A stretch of DNA of 64,000 nucleotides from Heligmosomoides polygyrus polygyrus. Its lineage: Eukaryota; Nematoda; Chromadorea; Rhabditida; Heligmosomidae. The position numbers were made by a program, and so were the translations under genes. The stretch lies in contig OX377202.1 in assembly GCA_947396885.1 (NCBI GenBank), positions 35,549,478 through 35,613,477 of the forward strand, given 5' to 3'. Of this stretch, positions 42,560 to 56,000 are shown piece after piece. The stretch's first letter is position 1. Every line of letters starts with the position of its first letter. Under the pieces are notes generated by a model. It did no database searches, was not told the origin of the DNA, and worked only from the letters and a program-made list of their open reading frames with translations.

Positions 42560-45320
42560 GTATTTATTGTTTGATTTTTCACTGAACTAATCTTCAGGAA
42601 TGAAAGGAGGAATGTTCATTAAGATGAACAAGTGAGACATTTTGTTGAATACAATAGCAATTGTGGGTCAATAAATGAGATCACGAAGTGAACGCCGTCG
42701 AATGGTGATCTATGTACTATTACCTGTTGTATGGCACAGTATTCAAAAGTTTGTTCATTGTTAGCTCTACAAACAGCCGCGCTTCGTAGAATATCTCGAT
42801 AGCATCCGAAAGGTAATCCAGCCGCTTTTGTGGAACATAAAAGCTAAAAGCAGAAAATTTGCTGTTTTAATGGGACCCTGATCTTAACAAAGAATAATAT
42901 CAAACGTCTTACTAAGTTTATTAGTAACCAACTGCTAATCTCTAAAAATTGCTATGATTTAATGTAAAGAAATGACCATAATTGCGTGCACATTTTGATC
43001 CGTCTCATTTGAATGAACTCTCCATCCGAGTTCAAATCCAGAGGTTGTCTCTCATTGATTGGCAATCACGAAGTTCAATATCTCCATGCTTCAAGCACTG
43101 GGTAACGTGTACATATAGTATTCTCAAACAAATAACGTATTCATTTCCTGGCAGATATATGCAATATATATGAAAAAATCGAAAATTGCAGCGCCGGTTT
43201 CATAACTCTTTGCTCAAAGCAGATAAAAATCAGCATGGATGAGTTGGTGATATTATTTATTTTTTATTTTTCTCTTTGAGCAATAAGACATAAAATGCAA
43301 TTCGCTGCAATTTTCGATATTTCTTTCTCTATCTCTACATATTTTCTCAACCACAAGTTGGTTGTGTGCACTCCATTAAAGCGCTTTCATTAGAAAATTC
43401 AAAGGTCGATGAAATGAATGTAGACTAGTCAAGAGCTCACGTCGATGGCAGAATTACTCGAAGACACTGCTTAATCCCAAGGAACAAATGCAAGTCGGAA
43501 GAAAAATTATCAAAACGGAGGAAAACTGACCTGTAACTTTCTATCTCCCTTTGCGACTCACTAGGCTATATCTCCTCCCGCTTGCTGTGAAGGAGATGGG
43601 CATTTCCCCAATCTGCCTATTTCCTGACACATGCTGCCAAGCAGGATTTGCAGCTGCCTAGCGTAGAACAATGTAATTACAGTGGCTTCACGACTAAACA
43701 GTTACACTAAAACACCCCCGTGGATCACACGAACATAACATGATGCCTTGCTAGTCATTCTGACCAACAGTGTATCAGCTGACTCTCTGCTTGGTCTCCA
43801 TTGTGTCTTGCGGGTACGGTTTACGCAGCGAGCCTAGGGAAGAGAGGGAGACTCTTTCCTTTCCCATCACAATGTTCTCCCTATGTCCACTCTGTGGAGA
43901 TGAAGGAGCAGCGAAACGTTTGGATTCAATCAAGTGTCGGCGTCATTTTGCGAGTAACTAAATCTGATTTTCCTCTGAAAAATCTCTCTTGAAATTGTTA
44001 TAGTCCACGGCAGAGGTGCACTGAGTGATCTTTGAATGCGGCGTCACATATAGCGAAGTGCACAACTCAAAGGTGCACTTTCGAACATTGAATCCGAAGA
44101 AAAATCGAGAAGAGCGAGCGTGGCGCAACGCTCTGCCATTGTTCCTTTTCGAATTAAGTAAGACTTTTTGAATCTCGATTATTCCAACCAGTCACGGACG
44201 ATACATTACTGTCGTACCGGTTATGTGATAAATGTGACAAGAGTATGAAGGAAGAATCAAAAATTCGAACGCAAATAGCAATTTGCATCAGGTGCCTTAT
44301 GTTGGTAACGGGACCGTGGAACTCTAGTTAAGGAACTAACACTTACTGTTTGGCGTAGCAACATCACTGGCTGACGTGATCGTTCCGAATCCTAATGAAA
44401 GAAAACGAAAATTATCAACTTATTGTATAGATTGAGAAGCTTGGATGCTAGTGTTGTGTGAGAATAACACTGAATGCAGTGCAATAAAAAACCTGTTAGG
44501 AGCTATTAGAAGATGTTTTCATATATGCAGCTCACCAAGTTATCGTCGAAGTCCTTAGAAACGAACAGTAACAAAAGCAACCCACAAATCACTAAGCGTC
44601 CATCCATTGTCTCCACGAACGTGACCAATAGCGTCTGTGATGAGACTGTTTGCCAAAAGCTGAAACCTTTTTCACGTTTATGTGATTTTCTAATTTTAGA
44701 ATGTGTGTTTTACAGGCCACTTCAACAGAGTCCGAACGACTTCTACTTATGCGTTAGTGTTCACGTCACACCTCGCAGCCGTCGAGTCTGTATCTGCCGC
44801 GCAAAACGTGCCCAGTGTTCCATTACATTCCCATCATGAGTGTGCGATGAGACCACGAGAGTTCTGCTTCTGTTGCAGTGTGATAAATAGTGCTATGTCA
44901 ACTCGAGGGAACAGTACAAATCCTACCGTGAACTTCGAGGAATTTGAAGCATGATGTCGTACGCTCCATTAGTTGTTAGAGAAGAGAAGACAAGAGAACG
45001 AGAATCTTGGTTTTACCAAACGACTTTCATAATACCCTGTTTAGGTATTGCACACGGTTTTGCATTCTGCGCTGTTACTCGTGCATAGTGCACAATACTG
45101 CTTGTCATCTATGTTACTGGAACCTCTATCGTTGCTGGATTTACGATACATAGTTTTATAGATTTTCATGAGAAATTAAACAGAAATCATTCCGCACAAT
45201 ATTTCGGCCTGCTGTTTAGGCCAGCGCAACTTGATCAATTCTATGTTATGGGAAAAGCGAATAATTTCTGTATTCGTCAAGAGCATGAGCGCATGGGAGT
45301 GCATTCGGAACAGTCATCGG
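42560..45320. other. Unassigned interval
   Basis: Only weak candidates. The frame at 44,513-44,839 (+) starts with a Ser/Thr/Lys-rich stretch and may contain an exon near 44,515-44,690, but no splice donor or family supports it. Confidence 0.3.
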
Positions 45321-45329
45321 CTGTAGCCT

Positions 45330-45475
45330 TCGGATTTTCCGCCCAGGCAAACCAATCCGGAACCAGACTTTTGTAGGGAACGCTGCCTTGTCCATCGGCT
45401 GCTTGCTAAATGCGTGACACATCCCAGAAAGGATTGATCAACGCTGATATTTATCATAATTTTATCCAAATATCT
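45330..45475 (+). repeat. Diverged repeat copy B (pairs with 36,585-36,840)
   Basis: See copy A: shared CGCCCAGGCAAACCAA and downstream similarity in the same order. Confidence 0.5.
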
Positions 45476-45479
45476 GCAT

Positions 45480-48400
45480 TTGTTAGGACTAGTTCTAGAG
45501 GTGCTGTAGAATGCCGAGGACAGACTTCTCGCATAGTGCTCACTTGGGGAGAGAATGTTCAAGTGCCTAGAAGGAGTTTACATCATTGCCATTGCCTGCA
45601 TGATTATTTTGATGCACAACTTTGCTGCTGGGACTAGATCCATAAAAAATATTACATTAAAATTAATTTAAAAAATTAAAATATTTTAGCTCTTAAATAA
45701 CAAACGCTGTGGGTATAAGGCTTATATCAATAGAAGCATTAATACCGATGACACATTCCTTGCAGGTCTATTTTGCACCTCCAGCATCTACGAGTTTGCC
45801 GTACTTTTTATTGAAAAATCTGTTGCTTATTGACTACTGCTCACAAGCGAACCCCTTCACTCTAGTTTTTGTTCAAGACTCAGATAGTAGAAGTTCAATT
45901 CATAAACTGTTGCTTGCCCGCTGTACTAGCTAAACTCACTCCCTACGCAGAATGTTATATTTGAATTAGTCTAAACCATAGTTGCCTCTTTTAGCACTCA
46001 TCGCTCGATGAATTCAGGAGAAAAAGCGTCCCATTTGGAATGCAGTGCTCGTTTCTTTGATTCAAAGCGCATTCGATGCACCTATGCTTGACGGCTGCGT
46101 GGCGTGATGTAGCACCAGCCGCAAGCGACATAGTGGAAATCAATCCGAACGTGCAAAAATGCTCGGATTATCTGGGTACGTATGTTCTGTAGGTCAGTTT
46201 TAACAGCAACATGTGAACCTACCCCTTCCTTGTAGAGTGACCACAACTTCTGCACCTTACAGTTATCCTTGTACGTTTCTGTGAATAACATAACAGCACG
46301 TAAAGCAGCAGACCGACCTTAATTCGTAGCAGTTGGAATTCGCAAGGCGATATTCAGTCCTGCCATAATGCCGCAAGGATAATAGGGCACAAGACGAGGA
46401 GTTTAAACTCATATTTTGCGTGAAGATACATGTAGCTTGGCTTTTCCCAATTCTTATGCAGTTCGTTTTATTCCTAAAGGCACTTTTGTAACCGAATTCG
46501 GTTTTAGAGACCTAATATTCGCGTACTGTTTAAGAGCCCTCAAGTTATGCTATGGAATTACGGCAGCGAAGTAACATCGCGAGCGCTGGGAGGTGGCATG
46601 AGTAGGCATATGCCTGCGATGCCAAAGTCATGGCTCTGGGGCGCAGTGGATACTTGCATTGCATCACATGAAAAGTGCTGAAGTTTGAGCTTGCGAGAAC
46701 CGCACTTTTTCGTATGTTTATTGCTTGTTTACTATTCAATTGTCATCGGCACGATGGGCATAAGACAAAAGAACTCGTCGCAATACGGACACTAAAAGTA
46801 GCAAGTAGCGCATGTGAGTATGACACATTAGTCGATACACAATCTGTCACTGTGTCGTCACAGAAGCTAACTAATCTGTGGTCGCAGTAAAATGATGTTG
46901 CGCTCCATCAACTTGATCTTCGTATCGATCGATTTCATTTTCCCTCTTTTCAAGTTTTGAAGAGTAATCGTATTCTGAAGCTGTTGTAAAAGCTGAAGAA
47001 ATTCCTCAGATGGCAATATATTGACGTTGAAGAAGAGCATCCACTGCACAGACAGCCTTCGGAAGATGAGGTCAAACAATCCCAGCGTCACTCTGCTGCC
47101 AGCGTGCTTAAGGACCTCAAAGTGCACTACGTGCCGCTGCTTAAGATTTCTTCACAATGACCGAGAACAAGTAAGCCTACGTTATTCTGTAACGCGGTAA
47201 TAAAAATGAAAGCTGCTGGATAAATATATAAACTATTCTAATAATTGCTGAGTCTTCTAAAATGAAGTGAACAACAGAGTGTTTCGGAGGTTACAGATGC
47301 TCTATAGAAGGAGGTAGGAGGGAAAATCAAGCAAAACACTGCCATAACCTTACATCCATATTTCGCCGTTACTATTAAACACTTTTAGGTGTATTACTAC
47401 ACGAAAAGGGCTCAAACGCTTCACTGTCGCGATTAACCGTAGGAGCCCCACTCCACTGATGAACTTTATAGCATCAGATTCTTCGATGAAACCGAGTCAT
47501 CCAACACACCATCCTCGTGATTTGCGGGAAAAAGAGCCAGCTAAGCCTATATGTGAAGACGTCAAAACACTTGCAATAGATTGAAGTTTACTTCACCGGT
47601 GTACCAACTGCTGTGCCATCCTCACATGGAAAAGTTGTTTGCCCTTACCTGGTCAAAAGATGAATATGCTATTTCGCTTTCCGCCTTCTTGGAAAGTGCA
47701 GCAAGGTGGAGTTTCCCAAAATCTCTGATCTATAGGCGAGTTCTGAGGAGCCTTAACCCTTTTAGACTGCCTATAATCTAGAGCAACTGCTGCTAAACAG
47801 CAACTGCTTGACTAATTTTCCAGTTTTCAAAATTACGTCCAAAAAAGGAAATATGTTTAAATCGGTGCCCACAAAACTTATGCTAGAGCAATTATATGTA
47901 GAAGCACACTACTTACACTAGTCTTTCCCAACGCTTTTCATTATGTTTTTCTAGTTCTTACTCGCGTTTGAGAATTTATTTCAGAAGGAGACTGCATGCC
48001 CACAGTGGTACATCTCTTTTTTTGCCGTCAATGCGGAGAGTGGTACATGAGGTCCGAACGTTAGATACCCCTTATAAATAGTTAGATACCTAGTCTGAGC
48101 GCGCCTCCCTGGAAACCCCGTCCACGCGGGTGAGTTGTAAAGGGTTAGCGCCGCAATGTCAGCGATCCTCCGCCATCAGCTTCTATGCTCGGTGGGATCG
48201 AGATAAACATGTCTGGCCTATACTCCGCCTGATTTCACAATTTTCATCGTCCGCTGGTAATAACTTGCTACTTCATGAAAGTTTTCCTTCGGCTACAGTA
48301 CTCTTCTTGATAAGCAAGATGACAAGGTGCTCTCAAATTGGCTCAAGTAGCGTATGAGTGGACACCAAGTTTTCCTGTAAGCTGGTCTACTCGATTTTGT

Positions 48401-50050
48401 TTTCATTTGAAAATTTTCTCTCCTCTTTTGTCAAATCTTGAAATTTTTATGAAGATATCACCGTATTCATCTCCAACGTTCCACCTCTCAAATTGAGGTA
48501 GTGGATTTTTTCATCCAGATTTTTCTTTTTTCTCTTTTCAACTCCAAACGCTGAGGGAGGGGAGGCCACGTCAGCTTATCACATTCATCACGTTTACTAA
48601 TTTACATAGTTTAGCACAAAGGGATTAGCTGGAAATGGTGCAAGTTAAGTTTTGAGTCCACCACCTGAATTAAGCACTATACATATGCTCGAATGAACCA
48701 TTCGAATAGGTGTTCGACTGATTTTCGTTCGAATTCGAATGTTCAAAAATCGCGTTTTTCAAATGTATTCGAATATTAGGAAAAGTCGCATTTTTCAAAC
48801 ACATTCAATTTCGAATGCTCGAAAATGTTTGTATTTTAAATCGTTCGAATATTCATCATTTCCCAGGAAGCGAAAATTATTCGAGTTTTCGAAAACTGTC
48901 ATTTGAATGCCCAACGATAATTTGTGCAACGGCGTATTTTAAAAAGAATTGTTAGATTTTTCGGCAAATTAGGATCTCCAAGACAGTTCTTTCTGCGAAT
49001 AAAAGCTGTAATGGCAAACATTCAAAAAAAAAACTACGTTTTTCGAATATATTGCATTTTCAATGCTCAGAAATTTTCGATATTTGAAACCATTCAAATA
49101 TTTGAAATTTTTGCGAGAGCGTAAGTATATTGAGCATCAATGTATGATACAGAAGGGAGTTTATGATTAGTTTATGACTTATTTCGAAATGAAATCCACT
49201 CTTCGGTTTGACAACCATTGTTGTGTAATGACCACTGATTATTAATATAATGGCCTGGTGATTTTATGACAGAATCCCCATTACCTTTGAAGCATTTTTG
49301 AAGACCAGAACCTTCTTGAAACCCTATTGATCGATGTATGTAGGAGAAGTTCACATAAATAGTAACTACTGGATTAAATCAAATCGCCAAATCAAATCGC
49401 TCAACGAGATATCCATAAGAAATGTACCTGCTGCGCGTAAACTCGTCCGCCCTAAACGGATCTCACAAGTTGACCCGCCCTCATTATAGGTCGGGGTTTC
49501 TAACGTAGCGCACTCGGGGCATATAGAGGAAACGATAGACCGTTTCGTGTGAAGCTCAAAGAGCATTTGGATGGCCAAAGCAAATCTAGAATGTTCACTG
49601 CTTTTAGAAAACGCAGGATCCGAAGCCATAGCGGCTCAGTGGTATTGGTAGCCGTTACGATCTTGGAAAGCGAATGCGACATTTCGGGACTCAGAACAAT
49701 CTAAGCATTTTGGATCGTGGCAAGAAATTAAGAAGAAGAATACGGGAAACAAAAAAAAAATAACCTCAAGGAGAAGCGCATCGCCGTGACGTACTAGATA
49801 CCCTCCGCCTACCTGTGTAGGCTTTTACCTACATACAGGGTCGCGATCAAGTTGTTCTTGAGGCAGGCGGTACAGGAGTATACGCTCGACCTTGTAGGTA
49901 TTAGGTAGGCAACAAAATTCGTGGACTCATTCGTAGTTACCTCTTCTAGCAGAGATTGTCAGGTTATTTGTGTGTCAATTCTCCTTCTTTTTCCACTTTT
50001 TGAAACCAATTAGCCTGCTTCTCGAAACTACTTTTACTGTCCTGCCATTC
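45480..50050. other. Unassigned interval
   Basis: No convincing gene. Weak candidates are a hydrophilic minus-strand frame at 46,082-46,291 and a short + frame at about 46,990-47,160 that ends in a stop after a charged segment. The ATTCGAAT-rich block at 48,690-49,100 lies here. Confidence 0.3.
48690..49100. repeat. Degenerate ATTCGAAT-type repeat block
   Basis: Many diverged ATTCGAAT, TTCAAATA and CGAATATT words over 400 bp. This is the largest of the three such blocks in the window. Confidence 0.6.
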
Positions 50051-50069
50051 CGACTTATTTGGAAATTTT

Positions 50070-51105
50070 TCGCTCTGAAATGAAAGGATACAAAGTCACT
50101 ATTCGCGATCGAATACTTCATGAGTACCAGCTGGGCCACTCTGCAACTGAAGCCCGACAGAACGTATGTGCAGCTGTGGGAGATGAAGTTGTCCAGCGAT
50201 CGATAGTGTTCAAATAGTTCAAAGGGGTACTCGAGGGACGTTGAAATTGAAGACAAGCGATCACCCGACGGCCGATTGCCCTTGATTGTCGAGCTGAGAT
50301 TAGCTTCATTGAAGGAAATCCTAGCTTCAATGAAGAAACTCCTAGCTTGACGACGCGTATGTTGACAGTCAACCTTAGGTGCTCACCTCTATTGAGAAGA
50401 TTCTTTTCTGTAAATCTCGGTAAACGTGCCTCACGGCTTGACTCTATCGCAGAGGAACAAGCAACAAGAAGATGCCGCGAAAGAATTGTTGAATCGTCAC
50501 AAGCACGAACCATTTCTCCACTGACTGCAACATGTGGTGGAAAGTGGATTCCTCTGGATAATTCTCAGCGTTCTCATCAGTGGCTTTGAGGAAAACAGAA
50601 GCCGTTACCAACGCTAAGCCTGACCCCCACCAAAAGAAGGTGATGCTTTCCGTTTGGTGGTGTCGAGAAGGTATTATGTTCTTGGAAATCATCGAAAGCG
50701 GTTTCAGCATCCGTGCTGAGTACTACTCTTCTCAACTTGACCTCATGCAAGCTGGACTCCGCCAGAATCGGTTCCGACAGCTGTTCAGGAGTGGCATTAT
50801 CCTTCACCAGTATAACGCCAGACCACACGTCGCAAGCCGGATTCTTCAAAAATTCGGAGACCTTGGCTGGGAGGGTCTAACTCATCTACATTACAGCCCG
50901 GATTCTGCGCCGAGTGACCACCACCTTTTTCTTTCGCAGCAGGAGTCGTTGGCTGGAAGACGACTTTTTTTAACTATGTGGATCAGGTCAAAATGCTCCT
51001 CCAAGGAGTTTTCGCCTCAAAACCACGAGAATTCTACAGCCGTAGGATAGATCGGCTACCTGATAAGGAAGCGGTTCTGCGTTTCAATCGATCTTACTTC
51101 GATTA
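50070..51105 (+). pseudogene. Dead mariner transposase, nearly full length
   Basis: Pieces follow the mariner order: an N-terminal helix region from about 50,070 (E-Y-F-M-S-T-S-W-A-T), a linker (50,347-50,470), the first catalytic region at about 50,535-50,580 (G-G-K-W-I-P-L-D-N-S-Q-R-S where G-D-E-K-W is expected), K-K-V-M-L-S-V-W-W at about 50,635, Q-Y-N-A-R-P-H at about 50,810 (second Asp lost) and Y-S-P-D-S-A-P-S-D-H-H at about 50,890 (third Asp kept). The C-terminus reads on in another frame to about 51,105. Several stops and shifts are present. It is a different mariner lineage from the copy at 15.8 kb. Confidence 0.8.
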
Positions 51106-51660
51106 AAGATCTTTATCAGTTATTTGTTTATAAACACTTTTGTTGAAGATGCTTGAGAACCTACGAATTTAGTTGAAAATCTAATACTCGCATGCAAAAC
51201 ACGAGAGGAGAGTTGAGAAACAATTGTGACAAGGCACTACAGCCTCGAAGATGAGCATTGTTTGCGTGGCAATGCTCTTTGCATCCTCAACGATGCTCTC
51301 TACATGCACGCAGTTCTCTTTACGCTCGATGTAACTCATTTGTAAACTAACAATTAGCATATTTCTTAGCTTCCCAGCCCTAGCTGTGTCCGCACACAGC
51401 TAAGCACATTTCTCGATCACATAAACTGAATGGGAGATCATTTAATTAAAGAGAAAACACCTTAAAGCATACCAAATTTCGTCTTCCACCAAGCCGACGG
51501 TTTTCGATACCTGATTACCCACTTTGGATAGAGGATCTCATCAAGCTGCAAGCGATGCCAAAAGTGAAACACCGCATCGTCTGCGCTCATAAAATATCCT
51601 TAACGTACTCAATTGATGGAAGAACAAGCTTCAAAATAGTCTGTTTAGACTTTCTCTTAC

Positions 51661-52996
51661 CTTGAACATTTTGAAGACGCATATCTCTCACTTTAGATAG
51701 ACAATAGTGCATAAAATATCCTTTGGAGATCTCATTCGCTGATAAGTGAATATAGTTGAACGGTACAATCATCTCAGGAAAAGTACCTCGAATACGGAGA
51801 TCTGTTTTTGTGAGAAGCCTATTCTTCTTTTCGCTCACATTCGTCAATAGGCGGTAAAGAACACATTCACGTTATCTTCCTTTGACTACTGAACGAAAAT
51901 GAAACTCCGGTCCGCCATCGGACAGTAACTGTTTCTATTAAGCGCCACACACATGTTTCCATAATGGAAGTTCAGGAACAAAAGCACTTTCATCAGCTGC
52001 ATCAACACTGAATGTGGTTTGCAGGTTTGTGCGCCATTCCAAACGACGACCAGCCTTACCGTTGTCACGGTAGCGAAGAAAATTCCATGTGCCACAAAAT
52101 AACACAATGCCAAAGTAAGGTTGATATAGCCGCTGCAGCAAGCCCAAGCCGCTGAGACGAGGATGGTTGTTAATTATTATTAAGACCTGAACAACTGAGA
52201 TCCTATTACAAAGCCCACACCGATAAGAAATTACAACTTGTTACAGTAGAGGCATAGAAGTGTTGGAACTTGATCTCAATTCGGAGCAATGTTTCCACTG
52301 TTCCTTGGTGGTTCATCGCGTCGCTGTCTTATACACATTACCTTCACTTGTTCAAAATTTTAAATAGAACTGCAACTACGATTTGCTAGTGTCCAGCAAC
52401 CTAGTTCCAGTAACCGATGATTGTGAAAGAGTGCAATACGACACCTTTTAGTGCGCATGGAAAGTTTCTTTAACCTACATTGTTAAGGTTGTTTCGAAGA
52501 GCAACATTGTTTTTGTGTATATTAGCTAGCGCTGGCGGAGAAATCGTTGGGCAGTCCAGTTCTGAAACGCACAAGCATAGAACTTTAAAGCTGTCATGCA
52601 GATAAGACGTTCTGAGACATACTTGTGTAATTCGCTTCAGCGCACCAGGCACGCAAAGCTCTAAAGGCATCCACCTTCTGAATAGCTCTGCCCAGATCCT
52701 CAACTACCAAGTGTCTTAAACAGTCAAGAAACAAGCAATAAACTGTAAACGTTACGTTGTCTATCCGGTGTGGATGTGGCAGCTCAAGGTGCGCTCGGCG
52801 ACAGTTCCCGTCGGAACCTTTTGTGCAGATATTGCAGTTATGATCACTTGGAACTATTTTTGGAAATACATACCTAAATTTACTGAGCAGTTGGTCAATG
52901 ACATCATCGTATTCATATACGTTTGCTTTCGTTATGTCAAAGGTAATCGCAGAATGCATCGGTGGAAGGAGAAAAGCACCTGTATTCTCTATTTCT
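51661..52996 (-). CDS. Possible multi-exon host gene (unrecognised)
   Basis: On the minus strand, an exon at 52,996-52,623 is preceded by CCCTGTTTTAG and followed by GTATGTCT. It encodes about 124 residues with D-D-V-I-D-Q-L-L-S-K-F-R-Y-V-F-P, a Cys cluster C-N-I-C-T-K-G-S-D-G-N-C and a helical C-terminal half. Further left are two more coding-like stretches: about 52,147-51,950 (R-R-L-E-W-R-T-N-L-Q-T-T-F-S-V-D-A-A-D-E-S) and about 51,847-51,661, which ends TGTTCAAG|GTAAGAG (F-P-E-M-I-V-P-F-N-Y-I-H-L). Order and strand suggest one gene, but the exact joins and terminal exons are not resolved and no family was recognised. Confidence 0.4.
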
Positions 52997-53019
52997 CTAA
53001 AACAGGGAAACATCATTTG

Positions 53020-56000
53020 GTAATTCTAATTATTTAGGTTCTGTTGATGTATGTGCAGAAAAAAGCACCCCCTTTTAAACGTTTATAAAGTGGGAGAAAT
53101 TGTGTGAAACCCACAGGGCGTCGGTCATGAGGCCAGTTAACAAATGACTAGGACTCCTGAAAAAGGTCTTTAGCAACAGATCTAAGTCGTCTTATTGTTG
53201 GCAAGCTCTTCAGCGGCGGTTGCGGGAGTCTCATCTCAAGTGTTCGGTTCTACTCATAAATGGATCATGTTAACTTGTAGTGAGTGAATGGTTAATTGTG
53301 AGAGCGAACTGTAAATTTTACCAGCCAACGATGATATTAGAACAGTTGAGACCCTCGTTGAACGATAATTATCTATGGAACAGTACTGCTACTTACATGT
53401 AGTCTAACGCTCGTCTGCAATCACATTCAGTTACAATAGTTCCCATTTGATTATATTATCTCCAAAAACGGATCTACGCTGATGATAGATGTGTAGTGCC
53501 CTTCTATCGGCCACTATTTCTTGCGAGGGAGCTCTATTGTCGCAGAGGGGGCAAATTTCTGTTACGCTCTGTATGATGTATTACTCCCCTATCAAATAAA
53601 CGTTTTCACAACACGCCCTACTTTAGTGAGCCAATTTCGTTGTTCATAATATGAGAGAGGACAGAATGTCCTTAGCAATCAGAAGAATGCGACACTGACC
53701 CAATGGTATGGAGATCGTGCACCCACGTCCGCATCATGACAACGTCCTTGCTGCGAAGGTAGCCTCTTTGTCTAAAGGACATCTATGGCCTTACAATAAG
53801 AACTGTCCAAAATAAGTTTCGAAAAGATTCTTACCGAAATTCGGTCGCTAGGTCTATCATACAATCGGCTATAAGGGCTTTGTTGCAACTCCAAGTGCCT
53901 AGGAGTGTGATAATCTCTTTAGTTGCTTCCCAATCAAAACTAAAAAGGTTACAATCGTATATCCGACTGGGATTTCAGCAAAATTTTTACCGAATTAGAC
54001 GGTGTTTATTTGAGTACCTGTCGCTCGGTAGTCTACCTACATGGGACATCTTATCCTCTTCCAATGCACTAGGCGGATAAAACGCCATGCTTTTCCCAGT
54101 CAATTGCAAGAGCTTTTGAGCAATGAAGGACCGCATCATGTCGTCCTTGCTGAAGAGTATAATTAAGAGAGATGTTATCGCTTACTGGCCATTCACGAAG
54201 ATAACACAAAAATCTACTTTTGCGGCACTTAGCAAATGTGCTTTCGCCTGAGTTGTGAAAAACATCAGGATTAAAAAGTTAGTATTACCAGTATTAAAAT
54301 ATATATACAAAAGCACATAACGGGGTACAAAAGAGGAAAAGAGGTACAAACCTGGAATTATACTTCATTGGGCGCAATAGTGTAAAAAATGCATCATAGT
54401 GGAAAAGAATATGTTTCGAATTTGTCTTCGAATAAACTCCTGGAGTGATGCATAGAAATTACGATAAGGCTTTTAGTTTATATCTACTTACCGAAATGCG
54501 TTTTGATGAAGGCTTGTTTCAGAAGAGCAGTTAGTACGCTGTCATACGAACCTAACTGCTTTTCTCACAGTTAGGTAAGTAGAAGGTATTATGATGCTCT
54601 AATCAAACGTTTCTTTGGCGTTTTACAGAGGCGCCGTGATATTATGCAAGTAGATACAGCACTCTTAATCGGTGCATATAAAACCGCAGTGAATATGATA
54701 TTCTCTTCTTTTCAGCACCCAAATTATACGGAGAGAAGACTCTTGGAAATATGCTATGATATCTTGGAAAATGTTTACCTGGTCCAAGAGTGATGGGCGG
54801 TGCGAATACGTTATACTGTGAATGATTTTGTGTTACAGATGGCGCCATTGATTCTGGAAATGAGAGCTGTTACTGAACTATACAATTATATTGCAGCCTA
54901 AACTCAAAAGGTTTGGATGCAGAACTGCTCTACTCTCTTGTTAATAATGTAATAAAAATGCGAGTTTATCGAAGATCTGAGCAAAATATAGGAGTATACC
55001 CAAAGCCATTGCGCCCAGAAGGACGCAACATTGACGGAATGATACTGACGGCAAAAGTGTTCCAAATTTAAAACTACTAATGCTTGTTGTTGCCTCTAGA
55101 AATCAGTGGGCAGGAAGGATGTCATTTTTTAGTGATGTATCAAAAAATTTCTGATTTAGTCCGTCTACTAATTGAAATGCATTTATTCTACCGATGTTTA
55201 TTGAGTGATACTTACGTTTTATGACCAATCCATTTTGTAGAACAGCAGTTTGTTTGGAGTGACATAGACACAAACGATCTCTGACTTTCGTACCATTCTG
55301 GAATGAAACGGTCAGTAAAAGTCTCCTCTTCGTAACGAAGTGCTTCTTTAGTTTAAAGTCTCATTTTGGCCCAACTTCGTGTGCAAGCTTGAGGCTCGTT
55401 GAGCACTACCGAACAAGCGTCACTGTGATTTCAGAAGTTGCTTTGAGCCTCTGGGTAGATTAAAAATGGCGAAAAGCTAGGCAGTGCCAAAAAACACCTG
55501 GAAAAGCTTTTTCTTACCCAGGAGTAAAACTGCTAAAAGACTCGCGTCACGCCTCTAGATTATTGTGATCTGACGACCTGATGCGTAGTTTTTATAGCAA
55601 ACGCTGCAAAACTTCAAGGCGCCTTATTCATCAGCACTGCAGCGGCTGTTGGATGTTGCAACAGGAGGCGTAGCGGACTTGAAGGAGGCTTGGTGAAGAC
55701 AGAGTGTTTTTATTTAGGTTGTAAACAAAGTTCTGTCAGTTTTCGAGGCTCATATTCAAAACATCATATCTCGGCTCATAGAAAACCTTTTCACTCAAAC
55801 TAAAACCATTCACATGCGCCGCACCACTACGGTGTGAAGCGTTTTAAGAAATCGCATCTTCTCACAAATTGATGATTTATGGCGATTGAAATCACCAGAT
55901 GCGAATTTGACATCGTGCTGTTTTCATGATTTCTTCAAAGAAACATTTAGATGCTCGATAAAAACTGCTTGGTTAGGGGAAGGTTTGTTGAATATACAGC

